Assembly: GCF_014651715.1 (NCBI RefSeq)
Contig: NZ_BMXK01000003.1
Location: 62,001-126,000, forward strand
Source: Zhihengliuella salsuginis
GTDB taxonomy: Bacteria; Actinomycetota; Actinomycetes; Actinomycetales; Micrococcaceae
Length of the DNA stretch: 64,000 bases
Direction: 5' to 3'
This document shows positions 37,501-45,609 of this stretch, piece after piece. Positions within the stretch are counted from its first letter, which is position 1. Each line of letters starts with the position of its first letter. The position numbers were made by a program, and so were the translations under genes. The notes below the pieces were generated by a model. The model saw only the letters and a program-made list of their open reading frames with translations, did no database searches and had not been told where the DNA came from.

Positions 37501-37563
37501 GGGCGCGGCATCACCGAACGGCACGACGACGTGCACGGCACGACCGAGGGGGCGGCCCGATGA
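34552..37563 (+). CDS. mrpA: Mrp Na+/H+ antiporter subunit A, fused with MrpB domain
   Basis: 1003 residues, about 20 or more membrane helices. The NuoL-like core contains [19 protein letters not shown], the Glu/Lys-bearing helix [20 protein letters not shown] and [35 protein letters not shown]. The MrpB-type domain is fused at the C-terminus (about 845-990, [26 protein letters not shown]). Largest subunit of the hetero-oligomeric Na+/H+ exchanger used for pH and sodium homeostasis. ATG 34552 behind AGGGGGCG. Overlaps mrpC by 4 bases. Confidence 0.95.
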   Translation: [1003 protein letters not shown]

Positions 37564-38066
37564 CCACCACCGCGATTCTGGCGAGCGTCGCCGAGGACGT
37601 CTCCGACACCAACGATCCGATGAGCATCAACGTGCTCCTCCTGCTGGTCATGGGCGTGCTCTTCGCGACCGGCATCTACCTGCTGCTGGAGCGCAGCCTG
37701 ACCCGCGTGCTGCTCGGGATCATCCTCGTCGGGAACGCGGTGAACCTGCTGATCGTCATCGCGGGCGGCCCGGCCGGGCTGGCACCGCTCTACGAGAAGG
37801 ACATCCCGCCTGAGGAGTACGCCGACCCGCTGCCGCAGGCGCTGGTGCTGACGGCCATCGTCATCACGTTCGCTGTGACGGCCTTCATGCTCGCGCTGAT
37901 CTACCGTTCCTGGGTCATCGCGAAGCGCGACGAGGTCGTGGACGACGACGAGGACCTCCGCATCGCCGAGAAGGGCCACTTCGACGTCGAAGAGGACGCC
38001 GAGGTCGCCGCCGACACCAGCGAGTTCACGCAGGACGACGTCGACGCCAAGGGGGCGCGCCCGTGA
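37560..38066 (+). CDS. mrpC: Mrp antiporter subunit C
   Basis: 168 residues, NuoK-like. Three membrane helices (INVLLLLVMGVLFATGIYLLL, TRVLLGIILVGNAVNLLIVI, PLPQALVLTAIVITFAVTAFMLAL) are followed by an unusually long, very acidic cytoplasmic tail of about 50 residues. ATG overlaps the mrpA stop (ATGA); an internal Met (MSINVLLL, 37620) is where shorter homologues begin. The GTG of mrpD overlaps its stop. Confidence 0.94.
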   Translation: MTTTAILASVAEDVSDTNDPMSINVLLLLVMGVLFATGIYLLLERSLTRVLLGIILVGNAVNLLIVIAGGPAGLAPLYEKDIPPEEYADPLPQALVLTAIVITFAVTAFMLALIYRSWVIAKRDEVVDDDEDLRIAEKGHFDVEEDAEVAADTSEFTQDDVDAKGARP

Positions 38067-39703
38067 TCCACACAGTGCTCGCGTTCCTCGCGTCCGTCGC
38101 CCCGGTGGCCGTCGCGCTGCCGATCTTCGGCGCCGCGCTCGCGTTCGTGCTGCGCCGCAACCCGCGGGCCCAGCGCATCATCACCATCGGCGCCCTCAGC
38201 CTGACGCTGCTGTTCGAGATCTCCCTCCTGGCCTCGGCCGCGACGCACGGGACCCAGGCCGTCCAGCTGGGCGGCTGGGAGGCCCCGTTCGGCATCAGCA
38301 TGGTGGTCGACGAGTTCTCGGCCCTGATGCTCGTCGTCTCGACGGCGGTGTCGCTGGCGGTTCTCGTCTACGCGACGGCGCAGGGCATCGCCGACGGCGA
38401 CGAGGACGGCCCGATCTCGATCTTCCACCCGACCTACCTCGTGCTGGTCGCGGGTATCTCGAACGCCTTCCTCGCCGGCGACCTCTTCAACCTCTACGTC
38501 GGGTTCGAGATCCTGCTGACGGCGTCCTACGTCCTGCTCACCCTCGGCGGGACGGCCCCGCGCATCCGGGCGGGCATCACCTACGTCGTCGTCTCCGTGG
38601 TGTCCTCGGTGCTGTTCCTCATCGCGATCGGCATGATCTACGCGGCGACCGGCACGGTGAACATGGCCGACCTCGGCCTCAAGCTCGGCGAGCTCGCCCC
38701 GGGCCTGCAGATGGTCCTGCACCTGATGCTGCTGGTCGCGTTCGGCGTCAAGGCGGCCGTCTTCCCGCTGTCCTTCTGGCTGCCGGACTCCTACCCGACG
38801 GCGCCCGCGCCGGTGACGGCCGTGTTCGCGGGCCTGCTCACCAAGGTCGGCGTCTACGCGATGGTCCGCACCGAGACCCTGCTCTTCCCGGGCGACCGCA
38901 TCAACACCCTGCTGATGATCGTGGCGCTGCTGACCATGCTCGTCGGGATCCTCGGCGCGATCGCCCAGCAGGACATCAAGCGACTGCTCTCGTTCACGCT
39001 GACCAGCCACATCGGCTACATGGTCTTCGGTCTCGGCGTCGGCAACGTGGCGGCCCTCGGTGCCACCGTCTACTACGTCGCCCACCACATCATCGTCCAG
39101 ACCTCTCTCTTCCTCGTCACCGGCCTCATCGAGCGCCGGGCCGGCAGCTCGAGCGTGGACCGGCTGGGGTCGCTGGCGAAGCTCTCCCCGCTGCTGGCGA
39201 TCCTCTTCTTCGTGCCGGCGATGAACCTCGCCGGCATCCCGCCGTTCTCCGGGTTCCTCGGCAAGCTCGGCCTGATGCAGGGCGGCGTCTCCCTCGGCAC
39301 CCCGGTCGCCTGGATCCTGCTCGCGGGTGCCGTCGTCACCTCGCTGCTGACGCTGCTCGCGGTGGCCCGCGTGTGGAACCGGGCGTTCTGGCGCCGAGCG
39401 GAGGACGCCGAGGATCCCCACCCGCAACTGCTGGCGTCCCTCGCGGAGGAGGACGGCACGACGGCGGTCGCCACCCGCCGTCGGACGCTGCCGGCGACGA
39501 TGGTGGGGGCGACGGCGGCGCTCGTCGCCCTGGGCGTGGCGCTCACCGTGTTCGCGGGGCCGCTGTTCGAGTTCTCCGACCAGGCGGCGCGGCACATGTA
39601 CGAGCGCACCCCCTACATCGAGGCCGTCCTGGGGCCGGACGCCTTCGAAGGGTACGTCCCGGACCCGCGCAGCCCAGAATTCGTCGGAGGTGAGGGGCCG
39701 TGA
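38063..39703 (+). CDS. mrpD: Mrp antiporter subunit D
   Basis: 546 residues, NuoM/N-like proton channel subunit with about 14 helices. The conserved LFNLYVGFEILLTASYVLL helix carries the key Glu, and FGVKAAVFPLSFWLPDSYPTAPAPVTAVFAGLLTKVGVYA is the proton-antiporter signature. GTG start overlapping mrpC by 4 bases; 1-base overlap with mrpE (TGATG). Confidence 0.95.
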   Translation: MIHTVLAFLASVAPVAVALPIFGAALAFVLRRNPRAQRIITIGALSLTLLFEISLLASAATHGTQAVQLGGWEAPFGISMVVDEFSALMLVVSTAVSLAVLVYATAQGIADGDEDGPISIFHPTYLVLVAGISNAFLAGDLFNLYVGFEILLTASYVLLTLGGTAPRIRAGITYVVVSVVSSVLFLIAIGMIYAATGTVNMADLGLKLGELAPGLQMVLHLMLLVAFGVKAAVFPLSFWLPDSYPTAPAPVTAVFAGLLTKVGVYAMVRTETLLFPGDRINTLLMIVALLTMLVGILGAIAQQDIKRLLSFTLTSHIGYMVFGLGVGNVAALGATVYYVAHHIIVQTSLFLVTGLIERRAGSSSVDRLGSLAKLSPLLAILFFVPAMNLAGIPPFSGFLGKLGLMQGGVSLGTPVAWILLAGAVVTSLLTLLAVARVWNRAFWRRAEDAEDPHPQLLASLAEEDGTTAVATRRRTLPATMVGATAALVALGVALTVFAGPLFEFSDQAARHMYERTPYIEAVLGPDAFEGYVPDPRSPEFVGGEGP

Positions 39704-40296
39704 TGCGCCAGGCCACCGAACGCGAGCGCAGGGTCCGGCACGTCAAGGCGGTCCTGCGGCGCCGGCGCCGGCGGTTCGCGGTCGAGCTGCCGCTGATCGT
39801 CGGCATGACCCTGCTGTGGGGGTCGATGTGGATCGACTTCAGCGCGGGGAACCTGATCTTCGGGTTCCTGATCTCGCTCGGGATCGTCTCCGCGTTCCGG
39901 CTGCCCCCGGTCCACATCTCCGGCCGGTTCAACCTCTGGCAGGCGCTGCGGTTCGTGCTCTGGTTCCTCGGAGACGTCCTCGTGGCGAGCCTGCAGGTGT
40001 TCCGCCTGGCGCTCTTCCGCGGCCCGCGGGTGCGCTCGGCGATCATCGGCGTGCCGCTGCGCAGCCACGACGACCTCATGGTGACCCTCGTCGCGCACAC
40101 GCTCACCCTGATCCCCGGGTCGGTTGTGGTGGAGGTCGACCGCCGCTCCTCGACCCTCTACATGCACGTGCTGAATGTGGCCACCGACGACGACGCGGAG
40201 TCGTTCCGGGCCTCGGCGCGCAACACCGAGGCCCGGCTGATCCGGGTGATGGGCACGCGCGCCCAACTGGACGAGCTGAAGAAGGAGGACGCCTGA
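39703..40296 (+). CDS. mrpE: Mrp antiporter subunit E
   Basis: 197 residues. A long Arg-rich cytoplasmic start (RRVRHVKAVLRRRRRRF) is longer than in many homologues. Two to three membrane helices follow, then the conserved soluble part VTLVAHTLTLIPGSVVVEVDRRSSTLYMHVL. ATG 39703 is chosen over GTG 39700; GGAGGTGA lies about 12 bases upstream. It overlaps mrpF by 1 base (TGATG). Confidence 0.93.
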   Translation: MRQATERERRVRHVKAVLRRRRRRFAVELPLIVGMTLLWGSMWIDFSAGNLIFGFLISLGIVSAFRLPPVHISGRFNLWQALRFVLWFLGDVLVASLQVFRLALFRGPRVRSAIIGVPLRSHDDLMVTLVAHTLTLIPGSVVVEVDRRSSTLYMHVLNVATDDDAESFRASARNTEARLIRVMGTRAQLDELKKEDA

Positions 40297-40562
40297 TGCT
40301 GGTAGTCGCCGCCTGGATCTCCGGGATCCTGCTCGGCCTGGCCACGGTCCTGGTGATCGTCCGCATGATGCGCGGGCCGTCGATCCTGGAGCGGGCCATC
40401 GCCATGGACGTGCTGCTCGCGATCATCATCGCCGCCCTCTGCGTCGACATGGCCGTCAACCACCACACCAACCACCTGGCGTTCGTGGTCGTGGCCTGCG
40501 TGCTCGGATTCATCGGATCCGTGACGATCTCGCGCTACGTGACCGATCGGAGGAACTCGTGA
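40296..40562 (+). CDS. mrpF: Mrp antiporter subunit F
   Basis: 88 residues with three membrane helices. The central RMMRGPSILERAIAMDVLL is the MrpF signature. It is nested between mrpE and mrpG with 1-base overlaps, as usual for the tightly packed mrp operon. GAAGGAGG precedes the ATG. Confidence 0.93.
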   Translation: MLVVAAWISGILLGLATVLVIVRMMRGPSILERAIAMDVLLAIIIAALCVDMAVNHHTNHLAFVVVACVLGFIGSVTISRYVTDRRNS

Positions 40563-40921
40563 TGTGGGAGACCATCCGCGATGTCGCGACCGCGATCTGC
40601 CTGGTCGCCGGGTCGCTCATGTCCTTCGCCGCCGCGCTCGGCATGCTCCGGTTCCCGGACCTGCTCTCGCGCATGCACGCGGCGACGAAGCCGCAGGTGC
40701 TCGGACTGCTGCTGCTGCTGACCGCCGTCGCGCTGCAGACGGCCAGCTGGGGAACCGTGCCGATCCTCGTCTTCGCGTGGCTCCTGCAGCTGGTCACGGC
40801 GCCCGTCAGCGCGCACATGGTCAGCCGCGCCGGGTACCGCACCCGGCACCTGAAGCGGGAGACGCTCGAGCGCGACGAGCTCGACGCCGTCGTCACCGCC
40901 CACTCCGACCGGGTGGACTGA
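40562..40921 (+). CDS. mrpG: Mrp antiporter subunit G
   Basis: 119 residues with three membrane helices. LRFPDLLSRMHAATKPQVLGLLLLLTAVAL is the MrpG signature. GGAGGA at 40549-40554 serves ATG 40562 (or GTG 40559). Last gene of the mrp operon; a hairpin follows. Confidence 0.93.
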   Translation: MWETIRDVATAICLVAGSLMSFAAALGMLRFPDLLSRMHAATKPQVLGLLLLLTAVALQTASWGTVPILVFAWLLQLVTAPVSAHMVSRAGYRTRHLKRETLERDELDAVVTAHSDRVD

Positions 40922-40942
40922 CACGGAGCAGCCGGAGACGCC

Positions 40943-40993
40943 GAGAGGGCGGCGGAGGCACGACCCGGCGGGGTGTGCGTCCGCCGCCCTCTC
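40943..40993. terminator. Bidirectional terminator between mrpG and DUF4235 gene
   Basis: Perfect 14-base arms GAGAGGGCGGCGGA/TCCGCCGCCCTCTC with a 23-base loop, between the convergent genes. Confidence 0.65.
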
Positions 40994-41018
40994 GACGGGC
41001 AGCGCGCGGAGGGAGGCC

Positions 41019-41294
41019 CTAGACCTCGTCCGCGGTCCGCTTGAAGTACGTGATGGCGTTGTCGGTCCCGCGCTTCGTCAGGACCTGGATCACCGAGGCA
41101 ACGACCGCCGAGGCGACGGCGAAGCCGATGGCCTGGCGCAGGCTGGCCTCGGCCTGGGCCTCCTCGTCGCCGGGCTTCGGCGGCTTCTGACCGGTGGCTT
41201 TGAGCCAGACGGTGTCGAGAATCTTCGAGCCGGCGAAACCGGCGCCGAACGAAACCGCGGTCCCGAGCAGCTTCAGAATCAGGTTCACGTGCAT
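41019..41294 (-). CDS. DUF4235 small membrane protein
   Basis: 91 residues. KLLGTAVSFGAGFAGSKILDTVWLKATGQKPP is the DUF4235 signature (first helix plus conserved linker). A second helix (IGFAVASAVVASVIQVL) and a basic tail follow. Small inner-membrane protein of unknown function, common in actinobacteria. It is transcribed away from the TPP riboswitch. Confidence 0.85.
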   Translation of the reverse strand: MHVNLILKLLGTAVSFGAGFAGSKILDTVWLKATGQKPPKPGDEEAQAEASLRQAIGFAVASAVVASVIQVLTKRGTDNAITYFKRTADEV

Positions 41295-41364
41295 TACTCC
41301 CGTCGTGGCTTGGCGATTACCCGCCCAGCATAGCGCGGGGCTACACTGGCCAGCACATCACCAA

Positions 41365-41460
41365 CGACAGGGGAGCGTTTGCCATCGCGGCAGAACGCTG
41401 AGAGTGCGCGTCAGGCGCAGACCCTCGAACCTGATCCGGCTAGTACCGGCGAAGGGAGTC
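41365..41460 (+). ncRNA. TPP (thiamine pyrophosphate) riboswitch
   Basis: The THI-box core is clear: ACAGGGGAGC at the 5' side, GCTGAGAGTGCG, GCAGACCCTCGAACCTGATCCGG, then GTACCGGCGAAGGGAG. This is the standard aptamer sensing thiamine pyrophosphate. It lies 60 bases before ykoE, the expected target. Confidence 0.95.
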
Positions 41461-41493
41461 GAGATCTCTTGGGACGCCAGCAGTGCGTCCTCC

Positions 41494-41514
41494 CCTCCTT
41501 GCCATCCAAGGAGG
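41494..41514 (+). promoter_or_regulatory. ykoE Shine-Dalgarno-sequestering hairpin
   Basis: CCTCCTTG (41494-41501) is the exact complement of CAAGGAGG (41507-41514), loop CCATC. The AAGGAGG ribosome site 6 bases before the ATG is thus hidden in the OFF state. An upstream hairpin (GGACGC/GCGTCC near 41472-41490) may be the alternate fold. Confidence 0.75.
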
Positions 41515-41520
41515 AACACC

Positions 41521-42138
41521 ATGGCAGCACCATCCGCCATCCTGCCGGCGAAGCGCACCTGGCGCGTCGTCGACATCGTCATCGCATCCGTCATCGCCGT
41601 CGTCTCCGGCGTCATCTTCTGGGCGTGGAACTTCTCCTACGCGGGCCTCGAGTTCCTGTGGGTCGCGTTCCCGCCGTCGTCCGGGCTGGTCCTGGGGATG
41701 TGGCTGTTCCCGGCCGTCGTCGGCGGGCTGATCATCCGCAAGCCCGGCGCCGCGCTCTACTGCGAGGTCGTCGCGGCCGCCACCGAGATGTTCATGGGCT
41801 CCCAGTTCGGCATGACGGTCCTGATCTCCGGGCTCGTCCAGGGGCTCGGCGCCGAGGCCGCGTTCGCTGCGGTCCGGTACCGGCGCTTCGGCCTGCCCAG
41901 CGCCCTGCTCGCCGGCTTCGGTGCGGCGCTCTTCGCCGCGGTCAACGCCCTGTTCATCGTGAACTGGTACCCCGCGTACACGCTGCCCATGAAGTTCTCC
42001 TACATGGGCTTCTGCCTGGTCTCCGGCCTGGTCATCGCGGGACTGCTCTCGTGGATCGCCACCCGGGCGCTGGCCAGGACGGGCGCGCTGTCCTCGGTCG
42101 CCTCGCGCGGGGCCGCGCGGGAACCGGTCGGGGGCTGA
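41521..42138 (+). CDS. ykoE: YkoE-type thiamine/precursor ECF transporter S component
   Basis: 205 residues, about 6 membrane helices. The N-terminal WRVVDIVIASVIAVVSGVIFWAWN and the centre YCEVVAAATEMFMGSQFG are characteristic of YkoE, the substrate-binding S component of the YkoEDC energy-coupling-factor system. The TPP riboswitch supports thiamine or hydroxymethylpyrimidine as substrate. It is followed after one base by the fused energising module. Confidence 0.93.
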   Translation: MAAPSAILPAKRTWRVVDIVIASVIAVVSGVIFWAWNFSYAGLEFLWVAFPPSSGLVLGMWLFPAVVGGLIIRKPGAALYCEVVAAATEMFMGSQFGMTVLISGLVQGLGAEAAFAAVRYRRFGLPSALLAGFGAALFAAVNALFIVNWYPAYTLPMKFSYMGFCLVSGLVIAGLLSWIATRALARTGALSSVASRGAAREPVGG

Positions 42139-42139
42139 G

Positions 42140-44512
42140 ATGAGGACGGTCGATCCCGCACCCCGCCTCGCCGGGGCGGAGATCGTCGCCTCCGGGTGGG
42201 GGTGGCGCCACGCTGACCGCACGAAGCCGGCCGTCTCCGGCCTCGATCTGCGGGTCGCCCCGGGCGAGCGCGTCCTGGTGGTCGGCCCGTCCGGCGCCGG
42301 CAAGTCGACGCTGCTGCACGCGCTCGCCGGTGTGATCCACGAGGACGACGAGGAGTCCGAGTCCGCCGGCAGCCTGACCGTCGACGGCGTGCCCGCCCAC
42401 GAGCTCAAGGGCGCCACGGGCCTGATGCAGCAGGACCCGGAGACCCAGGTGGTCCAGTCGACGGTCGGCGACGACGTCGCCTTCGGCTGCGAGAACCACG
42501 CCGTCCCGCGTGAGCAGATCCCGGCCCGCGTGGCCGGCGCACTGGACGCGGTCGGGCTCGACGTCGGGCTCGACGCGTCCACCTCCGCGCTCTCCGGCGG
42601 CCAGAAGCAGCGGCTCGCGCTCGCGGGCCTGCTCGCGATGGCCCCGAAGGTGCTCCTGCTCGACGAGCCCACCGCCAACCTCGACCCGGACGGCGTGGGC
42701 GAGGTGCGCGACGCCGTCGTGCGCGTCCTGGACTCCACGGGGGCGACCGCCGTGATCGTCGAGCACCGGCTCGCCGCGTGGGCGCCGCACGTGGACCGCG
42801 TGCTCGTGCTCGAACCCGGCGGCGGGATCGTCGCCGCCGGCACCCCCGGGGAGCTGTTCGCGCCCGGGCCCGTCCGGGAACGGCTGATCGCCGCCGGGGT
42901 CTGGGTGCCCGGCTACGTGCCCGAGCTCCCCGCCGTGCCCGCCTCGCACAGGGCCAGCGCCGACCGCACGACGGCGGCGCGGCTGTCCGCGCTCGACCTC
43001 GCGGTCGGACGCGGCAACCCGAAGAAGAACGGCATCCCGGCGCTCACCGGGATCGGGCTCGACCTGACCGCCGGCCGGGCGATCTGCGTGACCGGCCCGA
43101 ACGGGGCGGGCAAGTCGACGCTGGCGCTCACGCTGGGCGGGCTGCTGCCCGAGTTCGGCGGCGAGCTCTCCTTCGCGGAGGGGACGGACGGGGAGCCGGC
43201 GCGTCCGTATGCGTGGCGGGCCGGGGAACTGGTGAGCCGCATCGGGTCGGTCTTCCAGGAGCCGGAGCACCAGTTCGTCGCGCAGACAGTGCGGGAGGAG
43301 CTCGAATACGGGCAGCGCCATGCGCGCGGGACCGACGGTCGGCCCCTGCTGGGCGAGGCCCGGATCGCGGCCCGTACCGACGAGCTGCTCGCCCGGCTCG
43401 GGTTGGCGGACCTGGCCGACGCCAACCCCTTCACGCTGTCCGGTGGGGAGAAGCGGCGGCTGTCCGTGGCGGCCGTTCTGGCGACCCGCCCCCGCATGCT
43501 GATCCTCGACGAGCCGACGTTCGGGCAGGACGCGAACACGTGGCGCGAGCTGGCCGTGCTGCTCCGCGCGGAGCGGGAAGCGGGCACCGCGATCGTCGCG
43601 GTCACCCACGACGAGCACTTCGCGCACGCGATCGGCGCCGAACAGATCGACGTGCGGGACCTGGGCGACGGCGTCGTGGCGGCGGGGGACCGAGGAGCGG
43701 CGCAGCCGTCGCGGCTCTCGCTGGAGCCGGGCCGCCGGGCCGCGGCCAGTTTCCTCGGGAGGGCGAACCCGCTCGCGAAGCTCGCGGCGGTGGCGCTCGC
43801 GACCACCCCGGTGGTCGTGTCCCTGGACTTCGTGAGCGCGTCCGTGGTGGTCGCCGCGACGCTCGCCATGCTGCCGCTGTCCGGCGTGCGGATCCGGGAC
43901 TTCCTGGTCCGTGCGTGGCCGCTGCTGGTCGCCGGGCTCTTCGCCGCGTGGGGCACGACGCTGGTGGGGAGAACGTCCGGGGCCATGCTGATCGACACCG
44001 GGCCCGTCACGATCTCCACGGGATCGCTCGAGGCGGGCATCGCCACGGGCGTGCGCATCTTCGCGGTGGCGCTTCCGGCGGTCCTGGTGATCGCCAGCAC
44101 CAATCCGACGGATCTGGCGAACGGTCTGGCGCAGAAACTGCGGCTGCCGCACCGGTTCGTCCTGGGCGCGCTGGCGGCGATGCGGCTCGTCGGCCTGCTG
44201 GCGGAGGAGTGGCAGGTGCTGTCCATGGCGCGGCGGGCGCGCGGGGTCGGCTCCCACGGCAGCGCGTGGCAGCGCACCAGGGCCAACGCGGGGCAGGCGT
44301 TCTCGCTGATCGTCCAGGCGATCCGGCGGGCGTCGCGGCTCGCCGTCAGCATGGAGGCCAAGGGCTTCGGCGGGCCCGAGCGAACGTGGGCCCGGGAATC
44401 GGTGTTCCGCCCGCGGGACGCGGCGATCGTGCTGACGGGTCTGCTGGTGGGCGGCGCGGCCGTTGCGGCCGCGCTGGCCGCGGGGACGTGGAACGTGGTC
44501 TGGACCTCGTGA
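42140..44512 (+). CDS. ECF transporter energising module: fused ABC-ABC-T protein (YkoD-YkoC type)
   Basis: 790 residues. The first ABC ATPase (about 10-265) has Walker A GPSGAGKST (49-57) and LSGGQKQRLALAG, LLLDEPTANLD. The second (about 280-505) has GPNGAGKST, LSGGEKRRLSVAAVL and LILDEPTFGQD. The EcfT membrane part (about 520-790) carries the coupling-helix motif MARRARGVGSHGS and a second region MEAKGFGGPER. One chain therefore supplies both ATPases and the T subunit, usually two or three genes. It energises YkoE. Start 1 base after the ykoE stop, under the same TPP switch. Confidence 0.9.
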   Translation: MRTVDPAPRLAGAEIVASGWGWRHADRTKPAVSGLDLRVAPGERVLVVGPSGAGKSTLLHALAGVIHEDDEESESAGSLTVDGVPAHELKGATGLMQQDPETQVVQSTVGDDVAFGCENHAVPREQIPARVAGALDAVGLDVGLDASTSALSGGQKQRLALAGLLAMAPKVLLLDEPTANLDPDGVGEVRDAVVRVLDSTGATAVIVEHRLAAWAPHVDRVLVLEPGGGIVAAGTPGELFAPGPVRERLIAAGVWVPGYVPELPAVPASHRASADRTTAARLSALDLAVGRGNPKKNGIPALTGIGLDLTAGRAICVTGPNGAGKSTLALTLGGLLPEFGGELSFAEGTDGEPARPYAWRAGELVSRIGSVFQEPEHQFVAQTVREELEYGQRHARGTDGRPLLGEARIAARTDELLARLGLADLADANPFTLSGGEKRRLSVAAVLATRPRMLILDEPTFGQDANTWRELAVLLRAEREAGTAIVAVTHDEHFAHAIGAEQIDVRDLGDGVVAAGDRGAAQPSRLSLEPGRRAAASFLGRANPLAKLAAVALATTPVVVSLDFVSASVVVAATLAMLPLSGVRIRDFLVRAWPLLVAGLFAAWGTTLVGRTSGAMLIDTGPVTISTGSLEAGIATGVRIFAVALPAVLVIASTNPTDLANGLAQKLRLPHRFVLGALAAMRLVGLLAEEWQVLSMARRARGVGSHGSAWQRTRANAGQAFSLIVQAIRRASRLAVSMEAKGFGGPERTWARESVFRPRDAAIVLTGLLVGGAAVAAALAAGTWNVVWTS

Positions 44513-44517
44513 TCCGT

Positions 44518-44551
44518 CCCGCCGCCGGGCGCCTGCGCTCCCGGCGGCGGG
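44518..44551. terminator. Terminator hairpin after the ECF gene
   Basis: Perfect 12-base arms CCCGCCGCCGGG/CCCGGCGGCGGG with a 10-base loop between the convergent ECF and pabC genes. Confidence 0.7.
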
Positions 44552-44555
44552 CGGC

Positions 44556-45470
44556 CTAGTTGATCGAGTCCACCATCGCCGAGAGGTCGGCCGTCAGCTC
44601 CGCGTCGGTGCTGATGGCCTCGCCGTCGAGCGAGTTGACCGGCGCCAGCAGCCGCACGCTGGAGACGAGCCAGACGCCCGCGGCCTCGCGCAGGTGCCGC
44701 GGCTCCACCGGCCCGTAGCCCAGCTCCCAGCCGGCCGACTTCGCGGCCGCGAAGATCGCGCCCTGCGTCGTCCCGGGCAGGATCCCGGTCTCCAGGGTCG
44801 GCGTCACGAGGCGCTTGACCTCGTGCCCGTCCGCGTCCGTCTCGCGGGTCGCCAGGAGGACGGTCGACGTCGGCCCCTCGAGCACGCGGCCGTCGGAGGA
44901 GGTGAAGATGACGTCGTCGGCCCCGTTGCGCTTCGCGTGGCGGATCGCGGCCATGTTGACCGCGTAGGAGAGCGTTTTCGCGCCCATCAGCAGCCACGGT
45001 GCGCGCTCGGCGACCGTCGAGTCGTAGCCGCGGTCCAGCAGCAGCACGTCCACGCCGGTCTCGCGCTGGCGCAGGCCGAGCTCCGGGGCGGGGGAGACGG
45101 TCACCCACGCGGAGCCGTAGTCGTGCACGCCGTCGGCGGACTCGGCGCCGCGGGTCGCGATCAGCTTGACCACGGACTCGGACGGTCCGGCCCCCGGGGA
45201 GGCGGCGGCGTCGTACTGCGAGACCGCCGTGGCGATCGCCGCGCGCCACGCGCCGGCCGACGGGATGATCAGGTCGGTGACCTGCGCGGACACGGCCATG
45301 CGGGACAGGTGCATCTCCAGCTTGCGGACCCTGCCGCCCGTGTAGAGCGCGGACTCGAAGATGCCGTCGCCGCGGGTGACCCCCGCGTCGAGGACGGACA
45401 GCTGCGGGGCATCGGGATCGGCCACGCGGCCGCCCGGATGCGCGGGATCGACGAACACCAAGACAGTCAT
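44556..45470 (-). CDS. pabC: Aminodeoxychorismate lyase (class IV PLP)
   Basis: 304 residues, branched-chain-aminotransferase fold type IV. The PLP Lys is K165 in MGAKTLSYA, followed by GADDVIFTSSDGRVLEGPTST and LETGILPGTTQGAIF, which bind the PLP phosphate. It probably converts aminodeoxychorismate to p-aminobenzoate; D-amino-acid aminotransferase activity is the main alternative. The pabB-like gene lies 1.6 kb upstream on the same strand, with cls inserted between them on the opposite strand, which supports the call. Confidence 0.82.
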   Translation of the reverse strand: MTVLVFVDPAHPGGRVADPDAPQLSVLDAGVTRGDGIFESALYTGGRVRKLEMHLSRMAVSAQVTDLIIPSAGAWRAAIATAVSQYDAAASPGAGPSESVVKLIATRGAESADGVHDYGSAWVTVSPAPELGLRQRETGVDVLLLDRGYDSTVAERAPWLLMGAKTLSYAVNMAAIRHAKRNGADDVIFTSSDGRVLEGPTSTVLLATRETDADGHEVKRLVTPTLETGILPGTTQGAIFAAAKSAGWELGYGPVEPRHLREAAGVWLVSSVRLLAPVNSLDGEAISTDAELTADLSAMVDSIN

Positions 45471-45609
45471 GGCCCCCAGATTACTCTGGTGCGCGCCCGC
45501 ACGCCGCCGCCGGCCGGTTCCGACTAGGCTGTAGGGAATAGATCACAGGGTGCTGGGCCGGGACGACGGCGTCGCGGGCGCCCGAGGAGTGTCGCGAGGA
45601 GGTGCCGAC

